From Anaerolineae bacterium (GTDB taxonomy: Bacteria > Chloroflexota > Anaerolineae > 4572-78 > J111), in the NCBI GenBank assembly GCA_020433835.1, contig JAGRBY010000242.1, forward strand, positions 1 to 9,693: DNA of 9,693 nucleotides, read 5' to 3'. A model generated the notes under the pieces. The model worked only from the letters and a program-made list of their open reading frames with translations, was not told where the DNA came from and did not search any database. This document shows positions 1 through 6,337 of this stretch, piece after piece. Each line of letters opens with the position of its first letter. The first letter of the stretch is position 1. A program made the position numbers and the translations under genes.

Positions 1-565
1 CAATATCGATCCGGCCCAACTGCGGTTGACCATTAAAGAACTCGATGAAACAGAGCCTCCTCCCACCGATCCCCAGCCTGAGGTCAATCCGGGCGAACAC
101 GTGGTTCTGCTGCCCGACTCTGACAGATATTTCGATGCGGCAGCCGCCTACATTTGGCATTTTCAACCCGATGTAAGTTTTGCCATCGATCAGGCCGTTG
201 GGCGCTGGAAATATGTGACCGCCATAGGGGGCGAAGATGTAATCAGCGATTCACAACTCGATCGCTTACGCAACGGCGGTGCGATTCTGGTTCAGCGTAT
301 TACCGGTGATCCCGATACGGTGCGAGCAACCCTTGATGATCTGGTTGAGGCTAATTTGCGCTTTTTGGCTGACTCAGAGCCGCCCGCCCCGGAGCCTCAA
401 CTTTATACGGTTCAGTCCGGTGACTCATTGTCACGTATTGCTTTGCAGGTTTATGGACAGGCCTCACTTTGGACAATTATCTTTGAAGCAAATCGTGATG
501 TTCTAAGTGATCCCAGCCTCATAAGGCCGGGTCAAGTTCTTGTTATTCCGCCGAAACCGGCATAA
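1..565 (+). CDS. LysM-domain protein, 5'-truncated by window edge
   Basis: The reading frame is open from base 2, so the true start lies upstream; the TTG at 26 is not a convincing start. 187 residues are visible, ending at TAA 563-565. The last ~50 residues (visible residues ~134-183) are a LysM module: it opens LYTVQSGDSLSRIA, has the YGQ...W..I...N core and closes RPGQVLVIP. LysM modules bind N-acetylglucosamine polymers such as peptidoglycan, and some intracellular ones act as small assembly modules. Before it is a Pro/Glu-rich linker, a ~90-residue acidic globular segment I do not recognise (IWHFQPDVSFAIDQAVGRW and following) and a second Pro-rich linker. No signal peptide can be judged because the N-terminus is missing. 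The stop is 2 nt before the next ATG, which implies translational coupling with the AAA+ ATPase. The LysM call is firm; the overall role is unknown. Confidence 0.85.
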   Translation, partial: NIDPAQLRLTIKELDETEPPPTDPQPEVNPGEHVVLLPDSDRYFDAAAAYIWHFQPDVSFAIDQAVGRWKYVTAIGGEDVISDSQLDRLRNGGAILVQRITGDPDTVRATLDDLVEANLRFLADSEPPAPEPQLYTVQSGDSLSRIALQVYGQASLWTIIFEANRDVLSDPSLIRPGQVLVIPPKPA

Positions 566-567
566 TT

Positions 568-1833
568 ATGGCTAAACGTCGATCACAACTTTTAGAAATT
601 TTATATTCCAATGGGCCGGCCGCTGCCGTGATAAAAGCGGCAGCTAAAAACAAAGATCGCGGCCTGGCTTCGGAGCTTCGCTATCCGTTTTTAGCTATTG
701 TCGGCCAAACCGAAATGAAAATGGCCTTACTTCTGGCGCTCATTAATCGGGCGATTGGTGGTGTTTTGTTGTTAGGGGCCAGAGGCACAGCCAAAACAAC
801 GGCCGTACGGGGGTTGATCGACCTGATGCCGGTGGTTGAGCGCAGTACTTGTGAGTATGGTTGTGAGCCGGAAGACGTTATTCTGTACGGGATGAGCGGT
901 GTCTGCAAAGATTGTGCCACCAAACTGGGAATGGGCGATCCCATTACCGAGAGTGAACCGATGCGTCTGGTTGAATTACCCCTCAATTCACGGCTTGAGG
1001 ATGTAGTTGGCGGCGTCAACGAGCGCGTGGCAATGGAGCAAAAGCGGCTTATGGTGGAGCGCGGCATTCTCTCCCAAGCCGACCAAAACCTCCTCTACAT
1101 TGATGAAGTCAATTTGCTCGATCCCTTAATCATGGACGCCATTCTCGATGCCGCTGCTCAGGGGCAATACACGGTTCGACGCGGGCCGGTAGCCTCGACC
1201 TACCGTTCTCGCTTAACGCTGGTCGGCTCAATGAACCCTGAAGAGGGCAATCTGCGCCCGCAGATACAAGATCGTTTTGGGCTGCGGGTATTGATTCGAG
1301 GTATCGAAAACCTCGACGAACGGATGGAGATCTACCATCGGGCCGTATCCTACAAAAATAAGCCTTATAAATTTGTGCTAGATTGGTCGCATGAAACGGA
1401 AGCGGCTCGCTGGGAAGTTATTGAGGCTCGCAAGCGTTTGCCAAAAGTGAAGTTTGCCGATGGCGTTGAAAAAGAGGCTATAAGCTGGATTCAAGCGTTA
1501 AAGATCGACAGCCATCGTGCCGAGATGACGCTTTTTGAAGCCGGACGCGCTCTCGCGGCGGCAGATGGTCGCCTGGAAGTGACAATAGAAGACCTGCGCA
1601 CGGTTGCACCCATGGCGTTACGGCAGCGTCAAACAGAAACAGCCCAATCTTTTTTTAACGCCCAACAAAAAGAGGACAAAACTATAAAGGCGATTATCGA
1701 ACGCAAAGCAAAATCGGCTTCTCGCAAGGCACGCTCGAAAAAAACAGCCGAGCGTAGCGAACAATCGATAAACGGGGCGTTATCGACTACCGAAAGTGAT
1801 AATGTAAAAAAATCAGAAACGCAGGTGAATTAA
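568..1833 (+). CDS. BchI/ChlI-type AAA+ ATPase (magnesium-chelatase-like subunit I)
   Basis: A 421-residue AAA+ ATPase of the Mg-chelatase I-subunit type. Walker A is GARGTAKTT (residues 70-78), Walker B is LLYIDE (175-180) followed by VNLLD, sensor 1 is in GSMNPEEGNLRP (N223), the probable arginine finger is in DRFGLR (R236), and a sensor-2-like Arg is in DSHRAEM (R318). Four cysteines (95, 99, 113, 116; CxxxC...CxxC) sit in the insert after Walker A and could bind metal or respond to redox. Typical BchI/ChlI is ~340-360 residues. The extra length here is a ~30-residue basic N-terminus and a Lys/Arg/Ser-rich, probably disordered tail after ~365. In the family the I subunit forms a hexameric motor working with a VWA-domain D-type partner; none is visible here, nor any chlorophyll or cobalamin gene, so the substrate is open. 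The ATG starts 2 nt after the LysM gene's stop, suggesting one operon. Family assignment is strong; a chelatase role is not shown. Confidence 0.9.
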   Translation: MAKRRSQLLEILYSNGPAAAVIKAAAKNKDRGLASELRYPFLAIVGQTEMKMALLLALINRAIGGVLLLGARGTAKTTAVRGLIDLMPVVERSTCEYGCEPEDVILYGMSGVCKDCATKLGMGDPITESEPMRLVELPLNSRLEDVVGGVNERVAMEQKRLMVERGILSQADQNLLYIDEVNLLDPLIMDAILDAAAQGQYTVRRGPVASTYRSRLTLVGSMNPEEGNLRPQIQDRFGLRVLIRGIENLDERMEIYHRAVSYKNKPYKFVLDWSHETEAARWEVIEARKRLPKVKFADGVEKEAISWIQALKIDSHRAEMTLFEAGRALAAADGRLEVTIEDLRTVAPMALRQRQTETAQSFFNAQQKEDKTIKAIIERKAKSASRKARSKKTAERSEQSINGALSTTESDNVKKSETQVN

Positions 1834-1835
1834 AG

Positions 1836-1856
1836 ACGCAATCACTTGAATTGCGT
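1836..1856. terminator. Small hairpin between convergent genes
   Basis: ACGCAAT (1836-1842) and ATTGCGT (1850-1856) form a perfect 7-bp stem with a 7-nt loop, three bases after the ATPase stop. No clear U-run follows on the plus strand; on the minus strand CTTTAATT follows. It sits between two convergent genes, where a bidirectional terminator would be expected, but it is weak. Confidence 0.35.
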
Positions 1857-1874
1857 AACGGTCTAGGTCATTAA

Positions 1875-2147
1875 TTAAGCAAACGCTGCTTCTTGAGGAT
1901 ACAGTTCCAATAATTCGGCCAGCATCATAAGTGAGTACTGGCAAGTGCTTGGAATATATTTCCGAATAAGCCTCATTTTCTCCAGCAACTCGTGTTTGGT
2001 AATTAAGCCAAAATCACTGGTTGTATTCACCAACTCTAAAAATTTGTGCAGTGTGCCCTCATCCACGCCGGGAATATTTTTGGCGGCAAAGTGTACCGCC
2101 GCTTCTACACTTTCTCTTGTTACTGAGGCCAATTTTGCACTCGTCAT
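1875..2147 (-). CDS. Small hypothetical protein, 90 aa
   Basis: A 90-residue protein I do not recognise. The ATG at 2147 is preceded by GGAGG (plus-strand CCTCC, 2158-2162) with a 10-nt spacer, the clearest ribosome binding site in this part of the window and the main reason to believe the gene. The protein looks soluble and mostly helical, with leucine/methionine-rich segments (for example LLEKMRLIRKYIP and YSLMMLAELLELYP) and no signal peptide or membrane segment. It has two proline-marked turns and a single Cys. The gene converges on the ATPase gene and lies ~100 nt downstream of another small minus-strand gene, so the two could share a transcript. Plus-strand ORFs opposite it lack comparable start signals. 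Function unknown. Confidence 0.6.
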   Translation of the reverse strand: MTSAKLASVTRESVEAAVHFAAKNIPGVDEGTLHKFLELVNTTSDFGLITKHELLEKMRLIRKYIPSTCQYSLMMLAELLELYPQEAAFA

Positions 2148-2248
2148 TTGCGAAAATCCTCCACACTTCTGCTTTTAGTGAGTTTACTTTTTATAAGACG
2201 TCTGGTAAGCTGAAGATGTTCCCACGTTATCTTCAAAAGAATCTTAGC

Positions 2249-2461
2249 CTAATTCGTTCGCTGCTGTTTGTTATGGCTGCTTGCTATAGCAAAACCGATA
2301 AGGCGATATTCAGGAAGTAGCTTCTCGAGCTTTGATAGATCGCGCTGTCCAACTTGAGATAGTGTAGTTTCTTGGCCACGTTCAAAAATTAAACGCCAGG
2401 TGTTTGCCATAATGTGATCATGCGGATTTTTCATAAGAAAAAGGTCATTGTAATGCTGCAT
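2249..2461 (-). CDS. Small hypothetical protein, 70 aa
   Basis: An unrecognised small gene. The longest frame runs from a GTG at 2509 (86 residues), but that codon has no Shine-Dalgarno sequence. The in-frame ATG at 2461 has GGAG (plus-strand CTCC, 2467-2470) five bases upstream, so I chose the 70-residue version beginning MQHYNDLFLMKNPHDH. The protein is polar, with several His, Asn and Gln, a central W-R-L-I-F-E-R segment and a charged stretch LSKLEKLLPEYRLIG that may be helical. No membrane segment or signal peptide is seen. The gene is followed by the 90-residue gene on the same strand after ~100 nt. Codon use looks AT-richer than in the large genes nearby. A decayed fragment of a longer gene cannot be excluded. 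Function unknown. Confidence 0.45.
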   Translation of the reverse strand: MQHYNDLFLMKNPHDHIMANTWRLIFERGQETTLSQVGQRDLSKLEKLLPEYRLIGFAIASSHNKQQRTN

Positions 2462-2511
2462 AATAACTCCAGAACTTGTTTTAAGATAACACACAATAGG
2501 ATTGGTCACTT

Positions 2512-2737
2512 GACTATTGCATGGTAATTTACTGACGCAACCCTGACAGTAATCAAGTTTTTGTCCGTCAGGCTGCCGTTAGTTAGTTTTCACAAATTCC
2601 AAACTGCATTGAGAAAACGATGTTTGAGTGCAGAGTGTTACGGTAAAATCATAACATAATTTTGCTGACGTTGGCGTTACAGTTTTGTTACGAAACAGTT
2701 TGGAAATCTTTATAGATATTAAGGATCTACCGGGTTA
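2512..2737. other. AT-rich spacer between small minus-strand genes
   Basis: No gene supported. The only structure noticed is a separated 10-bp inverted repeat, TTCCAAACTG (2597-2606) and CAGTTTGGAA (2696-2705), with ~90 nt between the arms. It may hold the promoter of the 70-residue gene, but I see no convincing -35/-10 pair. Confidence 0.4.
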
Positions 2738-2911
2738 CTACGTAAACAATAGAGCTAACACTAACGTAACACAAGCTACAGAGAGCAGTAAATAGGTGCC
2801 GATGCAAAAGATAACGGCTAAAGTCAAAATTAAGCGTTTCACCGATTTGGGCCACATATACATTGGAGGTAGAGACTCTAACTTCGGCTGAAAAATTCTA
2901 AGCATTTGCAC
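2738..2911 (-). CDS. Small single-helix membrane protein, 57 aa
   Basis: A short gene found by reading the minus strand directly. GTG at 2911 is preceded by AGGAG (plus-strand CTCCT, 2920-2924) with an 8-nt spacer; an in-frame ATG two codons on (2905) would be 14 nt from the same site, so GTG is preferred. It ends with TAG at 2738-2740. The protein starts MQMLRIFQPKLESLPP, has a short positive cluster (W-P-K-S-V-K-R, ~residues 19-25) and then ~31 uninterrupted hydrophobic residues (~26-57, from LILTLAVIFCIG to LALLFT) running to the C-terminus. This predicts one membrane helix with the basic side in the cytoplasm (N-in, C-out). There are two Cys in the helix. The helix is not followed by a cleavage site or a mature domain, so a plain secretion signal is unlikely. 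I recognise no family. It is the first of three small minus-strand genes. Alternatives are a toxin-like or regulatory membrane peptide; neither is shown. Confidence 0.5.
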   Translation of the reverse strand: MQMLRIFQPKLESLPPMYMWPKSVKRLILTLAVIFCIGTYLLLSVACVTLVLALLFT

Positions 2912-2958
2912 GGCATGTTCTCCTGGATGATAGAAAGGCCCAATGATGTCTGCGATTT

Positions 2959-2990
2959 ATAGAGTGTCTCAATCATTGAAACCACTCTAT
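2959..2990. promoter_or_regulatory. Dyad upstream of the 57-aa gene (possible operator)
   Basis: ATAGAGTG (2959-2966) and CACTCTAT (2983-2990) are a perfect 8-bp inverted repeat, with a nested second dyad TCAAT-C-ATTGA between them. It lies ~48 nt upstream of the GTG start of the small membrane protein, where an operator or leader hairpin would sit. No regulator is identified. Confidence 0.35.
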
Positions 2991-3200
2991 ATTATGAATA
3001 TAAAAACTCTTGGAGTTTTCATAAAATTTTGAAAAGCACCAATAGTATACGCCTAGTGCCCCCTTACGTCTGTAAGGAAATCACGATGTCTCACAAAATA
3101 TTTTGTATTGTCAAAAAATGAAGGAAAACTTAAGAGGTCTTCACCATAATAATACTGTAGTGAGGCTTGAATAAAAAGAGGCAAAAGTCACTAATTACAT
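2991..3200. repeat. Non-coding AT-rich DNA with short perfect dyads
   Basis: No gene supported. Three compact dyads follow one another: AAAACTC-TTG-GAGTTTT (3003-3019), CCTTAC-GTCT-GTAAGG (3062-3077) and the 14-bp perfect palindrome ACAAAATATTTTGT (3093-3106). Tiny plus-strand frames of 11 and 18 codons near 3086-3180 are not convincing genes. Confidence 0.45.
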
Positions 3201-3247
3201 GGGCCAAAGGTACTTTGAAATTTGCCCGAAAGTACTTTTTTGGCCCC
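3201..3247 (-). terminator. Strong hairpin after the DUF2298 gene
   Basis: GGGCCAAAGGTACTTT pairs with AAAGTAC plus TTTTTTGGCCC across a 12-nt loop. The terminal GGGCC/GGCCC and inner GTACTTT/AAAGTAC blocks are perfect, separated by A-T/G-U pairs and a small bulge. It begins 18 nt after the stop of the minus-strand DUF2298 gene, as expected for its terminator. The minus-strand exit side is not a clean U-run, so intrinsic termination is likely but not certain. Confidence 0.5.
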
Positions 3248-3264
3248 CCAATGGGCATGTATGG

Positions 3265-5835
3265 CTAAAATGCATAAATTGTAACTTCGTCCTGCTGGAA
3301 AACGACGCGCATAATTTGGTCAAATTTTTTGAGACCTTGCGGCGAATACCGTTCACGCTCCAAAGCGCCAACATAGACATACTCTACGCCATATTTATGG
3401 AGCAATTCCTGTGCTTGCAACGGATCAGGCGTATTAAAAATAAGGTCGATGTCAGGCTCGCGACGGCCAGGTTCATCGTAATTGCCGCGCCACTGACTCT
3501 GATGACCACCCCACCCCAATAACGTGGGGATGCCCGTTAACGCCGATATGCGACCGGTGTATTGATACGCCGCATAACCGGAACCCGGTGCTTCGAGGAG
3601 TGTGGCGTTATCGGGGGCATTTTCGCGCAGCCAGTTTATGGCCGCATAATCACTGGGCCGCTGGCGCGATATCCAGGCGATGCCGTTGAGTGTGGCCTCA
3701 TCTTGAAAATTGTTGGCTTTATTGGCCGTGGCCAAAATCGGGTAAATCATCGCGCCACACACAAGAATGACCATGATACCCTGCCACGCGAGCCGAGGCA
3801 GACCGCGCAGTTTGGTCGAGCCGTAGTAAACCGTAAAAGCCGAGACCAAAGCCAGCAAAACCCAGGCCTGGAAATAAAACTTGAAGATCGTATTCATCCG
3901 AATTCCGAAGTTGTCGCGCAGGTAGACAAACTCAACTGCCAGAGGTAGCCCTAAGCCTACAATGAGCAGGATAAGGATGAACTTCTCAACCAACGTCGTA
4001 TCGTTGGAACTGCTTGTATCGGGCTGAGGCGTTGCGTTGAGCAGCCCGATCATCAATGCCGCAACCCATCCCAGCAATCCCCCCAGAAATAGAAAGGTCC
4101 AGGGCGCGATCAACCGTCGTTTAAACGATTCTTGAAGCAACGCTCCCACCGACGCATCGCCAATCACCGCCTGGACGTTGGGATTGTTGATAATGCCCTC
4201 TATATACCCCCGGCCCGCCGGGTTGATCAAGACCGTGGTGAGAATAACCAGCATCACCAGGAACGGCCCCAATAGAGTCAGCGGCAGTGTCCACCCTATC
4301 TGCTTGAGCCAGCCCCGGTTGTGGAGCGATACAATCAGCACGAATACGACCGCGGTCACCAGAAACGGCCCGAAAAAGACAAAAAAGTGGGAGAAGCGAG
4401 TAGGATTCCAGAGATTCGGCAGCAGACCTTTGGCCTGAGATTGAAACGTAGCGTAGAACGGCAGATAAAGCACAACCCCGGCGATGGCCAGCATGAGGGT
4501 GCCGCCGATACCGGGCAACAGAGCAAGCTGCCAATTCTCCTGCCGGCGAGCCAGCCAGACGATGAAGGCCAGAGCCACCACGCTCAGATAAATAGGAAAG
4601 TCCCACGTATTGAGAAAACTCAGACTGCCTACAAAAACCGCGTAAAGAAAGAAGCCGAGCCGCCCGCCCGTGGCTGTACTAATCGCTTGCCAGGCGAATC
4701 GAGCGCCGTCGAGAACTCTGCCCGGCAGATTGCGGGCGCTGTGTTGCCCTGCCTGACGCGCAACACGGTTAGGATTGACCAACAAGTTTAAGGCCAGAGC
4801 GGTGACAAGCAGCACAAACGGCAGCGCCAGCACGTGCGGGTGAACGTCACCCAACAGGAAACTAAAGAAAGGGAACTCATCGATGACTTCCTGCTCATTG
4901 CCGGCCAGGTTGTAATCGGTCAACACCCGCGAACCGCGCCACCACCAGATGAATCGGTCTGGAATCCAGTCGGCACTGGGGCCAACGGGCGGAACTTTGA
5001 GATCGCGGATATCGAGCCATATCCAAAAAGTAGCTGGCAGCAGTCCGTGTTTGTGTAAAACCTCTAACACACCGATGAGATTGCCCATCAATCCCACAAA
5101 CAGCGCACCGCTAAAGCCGGTTAGCACAGCCGGTAGGGTGAGGAGGGGCGTGTTAACCTCTGCCTCGGCTGCCGGTTCGGCCATTTTCGAGCGCCGGTCG
5201 AGCGCTACCAGGTTGGCGACAATGCTATAGGCCGCGATAAGCGTCATCGCGAACAGAGTGGGCGTGTATAGGTTGAAGGCCGTGGTTGAGATGATGCCCG
5301 ACAGCCGGGTCAGTTGGGCCATCATCACATAGCCGAAGTAATAGTAGCTGATGCCAAAGCCGGAGAGCCATGGATCCTGCGGTGGGAAATAGTCACTGCG
5401 CAGAATACCGTTGATAAAGGCAATCTCCATCCATTTCTCGCCGCCGGCGGTTTCGATATTGGGGTTGTGGGCTTTAAAGTAGACCCAGGCTACAAAAGCG
5501 GCGCTAAACAGCGCCTCAACCACCAACGCGTAGCGCCATTCACGCTTGAGCCAAACCACCAGCATCTCGCTCTCTTTGGCCGACCGCCGCTGCCAGATAA
5601 TACCCACGCTGACAACGACCAGCATAGCCACCAAAATACCACCAACACCGTTTTGTAACAGCCGAAAGGTGGCCCCCAGCCACAAGATGTAACCACTCAG
5701 TAAGAGGCCAACGGGCCGGGCCAGAGCAAAACCCCGGTCGGGTAAATGTCGAAGTAAAGTGAACGCCAGCGGCCAGCCAACCAGTCCAAAGATAAGCAGA
5801 AGCAGCCACCAGGTAAGAATAGGTGCGATTTCCAT
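3265..5835 (-). CDS. DUF2298 / Chlor_Arch_YYY-family polytopic membrane protein
   Basis: A very hydrophobic protein of 856 residues with many predicted membrane helices, within the family's 700-900 range. The signature is clear: GGEKWME (131-137), RSDYFPPQDPWLSG (146-159) and SYYYFGYV (163-170; the 'YYY'). Near the C-terminus are GWGGHQSQWRG (~774-784) and EYVYVGALERERY (~818-830), then KFD and VTIYAF, probably an extracytoplasmic end domain. Function is not established; the architecture recalls GT-C-type membrane glycosyltransferases using lipid-linked sugars, with loop acidic residues as candidate catalytic groups. That is inference. The longest frame starts at a GTG (5883) with no ribosome binding site; the ATG at 5835 has GGGAG four bases upstream and opens directly into a helix (MEIAPILTWWLLLLIFG), so I prefer it. 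It appears to be a single-gene unit with its own promoter and terminator, divergent from the ABC/SpoIIM gene. Confidence 0.92.
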   Translation of the reverse strand: MEIAPILTWWLLLLIFGLVGWPLAFTLLRHLPDRGFALARPVGLLLSGYILWLGATFRLLQNGVGGILVAMLVVVSVGIIWQRRSAKESEMLVVWLKREWRYALVVEALFSAAFVAWVYFKAHNPNIETAGGEKWMEIAFINGILRSDYFPPQDPWLSGFGISYYYFGYVMMAQLTRLSGIISTTAFNLYTPTLFAMTLIAAYSIVANLVALDRRSKMAEPAAEAEVNTPLLTLPAVLTGFSGALFVGLMGNLIGVLEVLHKHGLLPATFWIWLDIRDLKVPPVGPSADWIPDRFIWWWRGSRVLTDYNLAGNEQEVIDEFPFFSFLLGDVHPHVLALPFVLLVTALALNLLVNPNRVARQAGQHSARNLPGRVLDGARFAWQAISTATGGRLGFFLYAVFVGSLSFLNTWDFPIYLSVVALAFIVWLARRQENWQLALLPGIGGTLMLAIAGVVLYLPFYATFQSQAKGLLPNLWNPTRFSHFFVFFGPFLVTAVVFVLIVSLHNRGWLKQIGWTLPLTLLGPFLVMLVILTTVLINPAGRGYIEGIINNPNVQAVIGDASVGALLQESFKRRLIAPWTFLFLGGLLGWVAALMIGLLNATPQPDTSSSNDTTLVEKFILILLIVGLGLPLAVEFVYLRDNFGIRMNTIFKFYFQAWVLLALVSAFTVYYGSTKLRGLPRLAWQGIMVILVCGAMIYPILATANKANNFQDEATLNGIAWISRQRPSDYAAINWLRENAPDNATLLEAPGSGYAAYQYTGRISALTGIPTLLGWGGHQSQWRGNYDEPGRREPDIDLIFNTPDPLQAQELLHKYGVEYVYVGALERERYSPQGLKKFDQIMRVVFQQDEVTIYAF

Positions 5836-5937
5836 AATACTCCCAAATAGTATCGCCACGCCGGGCGTCGTAAGGTATTGCACTATTGATACACCAGCCG
5901 GATGGCTTACGTTCCGGATCGGTTACTCAAGCGATAG

Positions 5938-5946
5938 ATTATACCA
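5938..5946 (-). promoter_or_regulatory. Extended -10 promoter for the DUF2298 gene
   Basis: On the minus strand TGGTATAAT (plus-strand 5938-5946) matches the extended -10 consensus TGnTATAAT exactly. A -35 hexamer 17 nt upstream (TTACTA) is poor, which extended -10 promoters tolerate. It would give a leader of about 95 nt before the preferred ATG at 5835. Not experimentally supported. Confidence 0.5.
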
Positions 5947-6066
5947 AAGCTAAGCGCTTATAGTAAGTTTTCGCTTATAAAAATAGAAACGCCGAACCGC
6001 ACCAGCCCTTAAATTTTTTTGTTTGTCTTTTGAGAATACGTAAGGTAGAATTTGTTAGGCTTGAAT

Positions 6067-6072
6067 TATAAT
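6067..6072 (+). promoter_or_regulatory. Perfect TATAAT, possible -10 for the ABC/SpoIIM gene
   Basis: TATAAT on the plus strand, with no good -35 hexamer at 16-18 nt spacing. It lies ~265 nt before the permease start and ends two bases before a MITE-like element begins, so any transcript would start inside that element. It may be a chance match in AT-rich DNA. Confidence 0.3.
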
Positions 6073-6073
6073 A

Positions 6074-6154
6074 GCAGGACTTACGCAGTTCTAAAGGTGA
6101 CAGTCACTTGGACACCCTAAAGTGACTGTCACATGACTTTTGCATAAGTCCTGC
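6074..6154. mobile_element. 81-bp MITE-like element with terminal inverted repeats
   Basis: The ends are 14-bp inverted repeats with one mismatch: GCAGGACTTACGCA on the left (6074-6087), and on the right (6141-6154) TGCATAAGTCCTGC, whose complement is GCAGGACTTATGCA. The element is flanked by a 3-bp direct repeat ATA (6071-6073 and 6155-6157), consistent with a target-site duplication. Inside is a second perfect 13-bp inverted repeat, GTGACAGTCACTT (6097-6109) and AAGTGACTGTCAC (6120-6132), with a 10-nt loop. There is no coding capacity, so it would depend on a transposase elsewhere. From memory, GCAGGACTTA-type ends occur on insertion sequences in cyanobacteria and related repeat-rich genomes; I cannot name the family. 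Confidence 0.7.
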
Positions 6155-6157
6155 ATA

Positions 6158-6337
6158 GATAACGCAAGCTGCTGGCGTGACCGAAAAAAAGATGTCACCT
6201 ACCTATAGCGTGTGAAGTAAGGACAAGGAATAAGGGTCGTCCCCTTCATCCCTACTTCCTACCCCCGGCCCCCCGTTTAGACATCGAGATAACCGCTTAA
6301 CGAATAGTACATTCACCATGTTTGGAGAGCAATAGCT
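6158..6337. other. Leader/spacer before the ABC/SpoIIM gene
   Basis: No gene supported. It holds an imperfect hairpin (6214-6258): outer GAAGTA/TACTTC (6214-6219, 6253-6258) and inner AAGGG/CCCTT (6232-6236, 6242-6246). The strand is strongly skewed, purine-rich on the left arm and pyrimidine-rich with C-runs to ~6278 on the right. It could be part of the permease mRNA leader if transcription starts upstream. Confidence 0.35.

Noticed and set aside
681..1067. 128-codon minus-strand frame opposite the AAA+ ATPase gene
   Set aside because: Covers Walker A and neighbouring conserved motifs on the other strand; no independent support.
1945..2320. 77- and 99-codon plus-strand frames opposite the small minus-strand genes
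   Set aside because: No good ribosome binding site, while the minus strand has GGAGG and GGAG at matching starts.
3086..3180. Plus-strand mini-frames of 11 and 18 codons, considered as leader peptides
   Set aside because: No downstream plus-strand gene for them to regulate, and they are too short to judge.
3199..3522. 107-codon plus-strand frame overlapping the end of the DUF2298 gene
   Set aside because: It begins inside the terminator hairpin and runs antisense through the conserved DUF2298 C-terminus; no ribosome binding site seen.
4121..4606. 161-codon minus-strand frame inside the DUF2298 gene
   Set aside because: It lies wholly inside a well-supported gene in another frame; its composition looks like an out-of-frame translation and it has no start signal.
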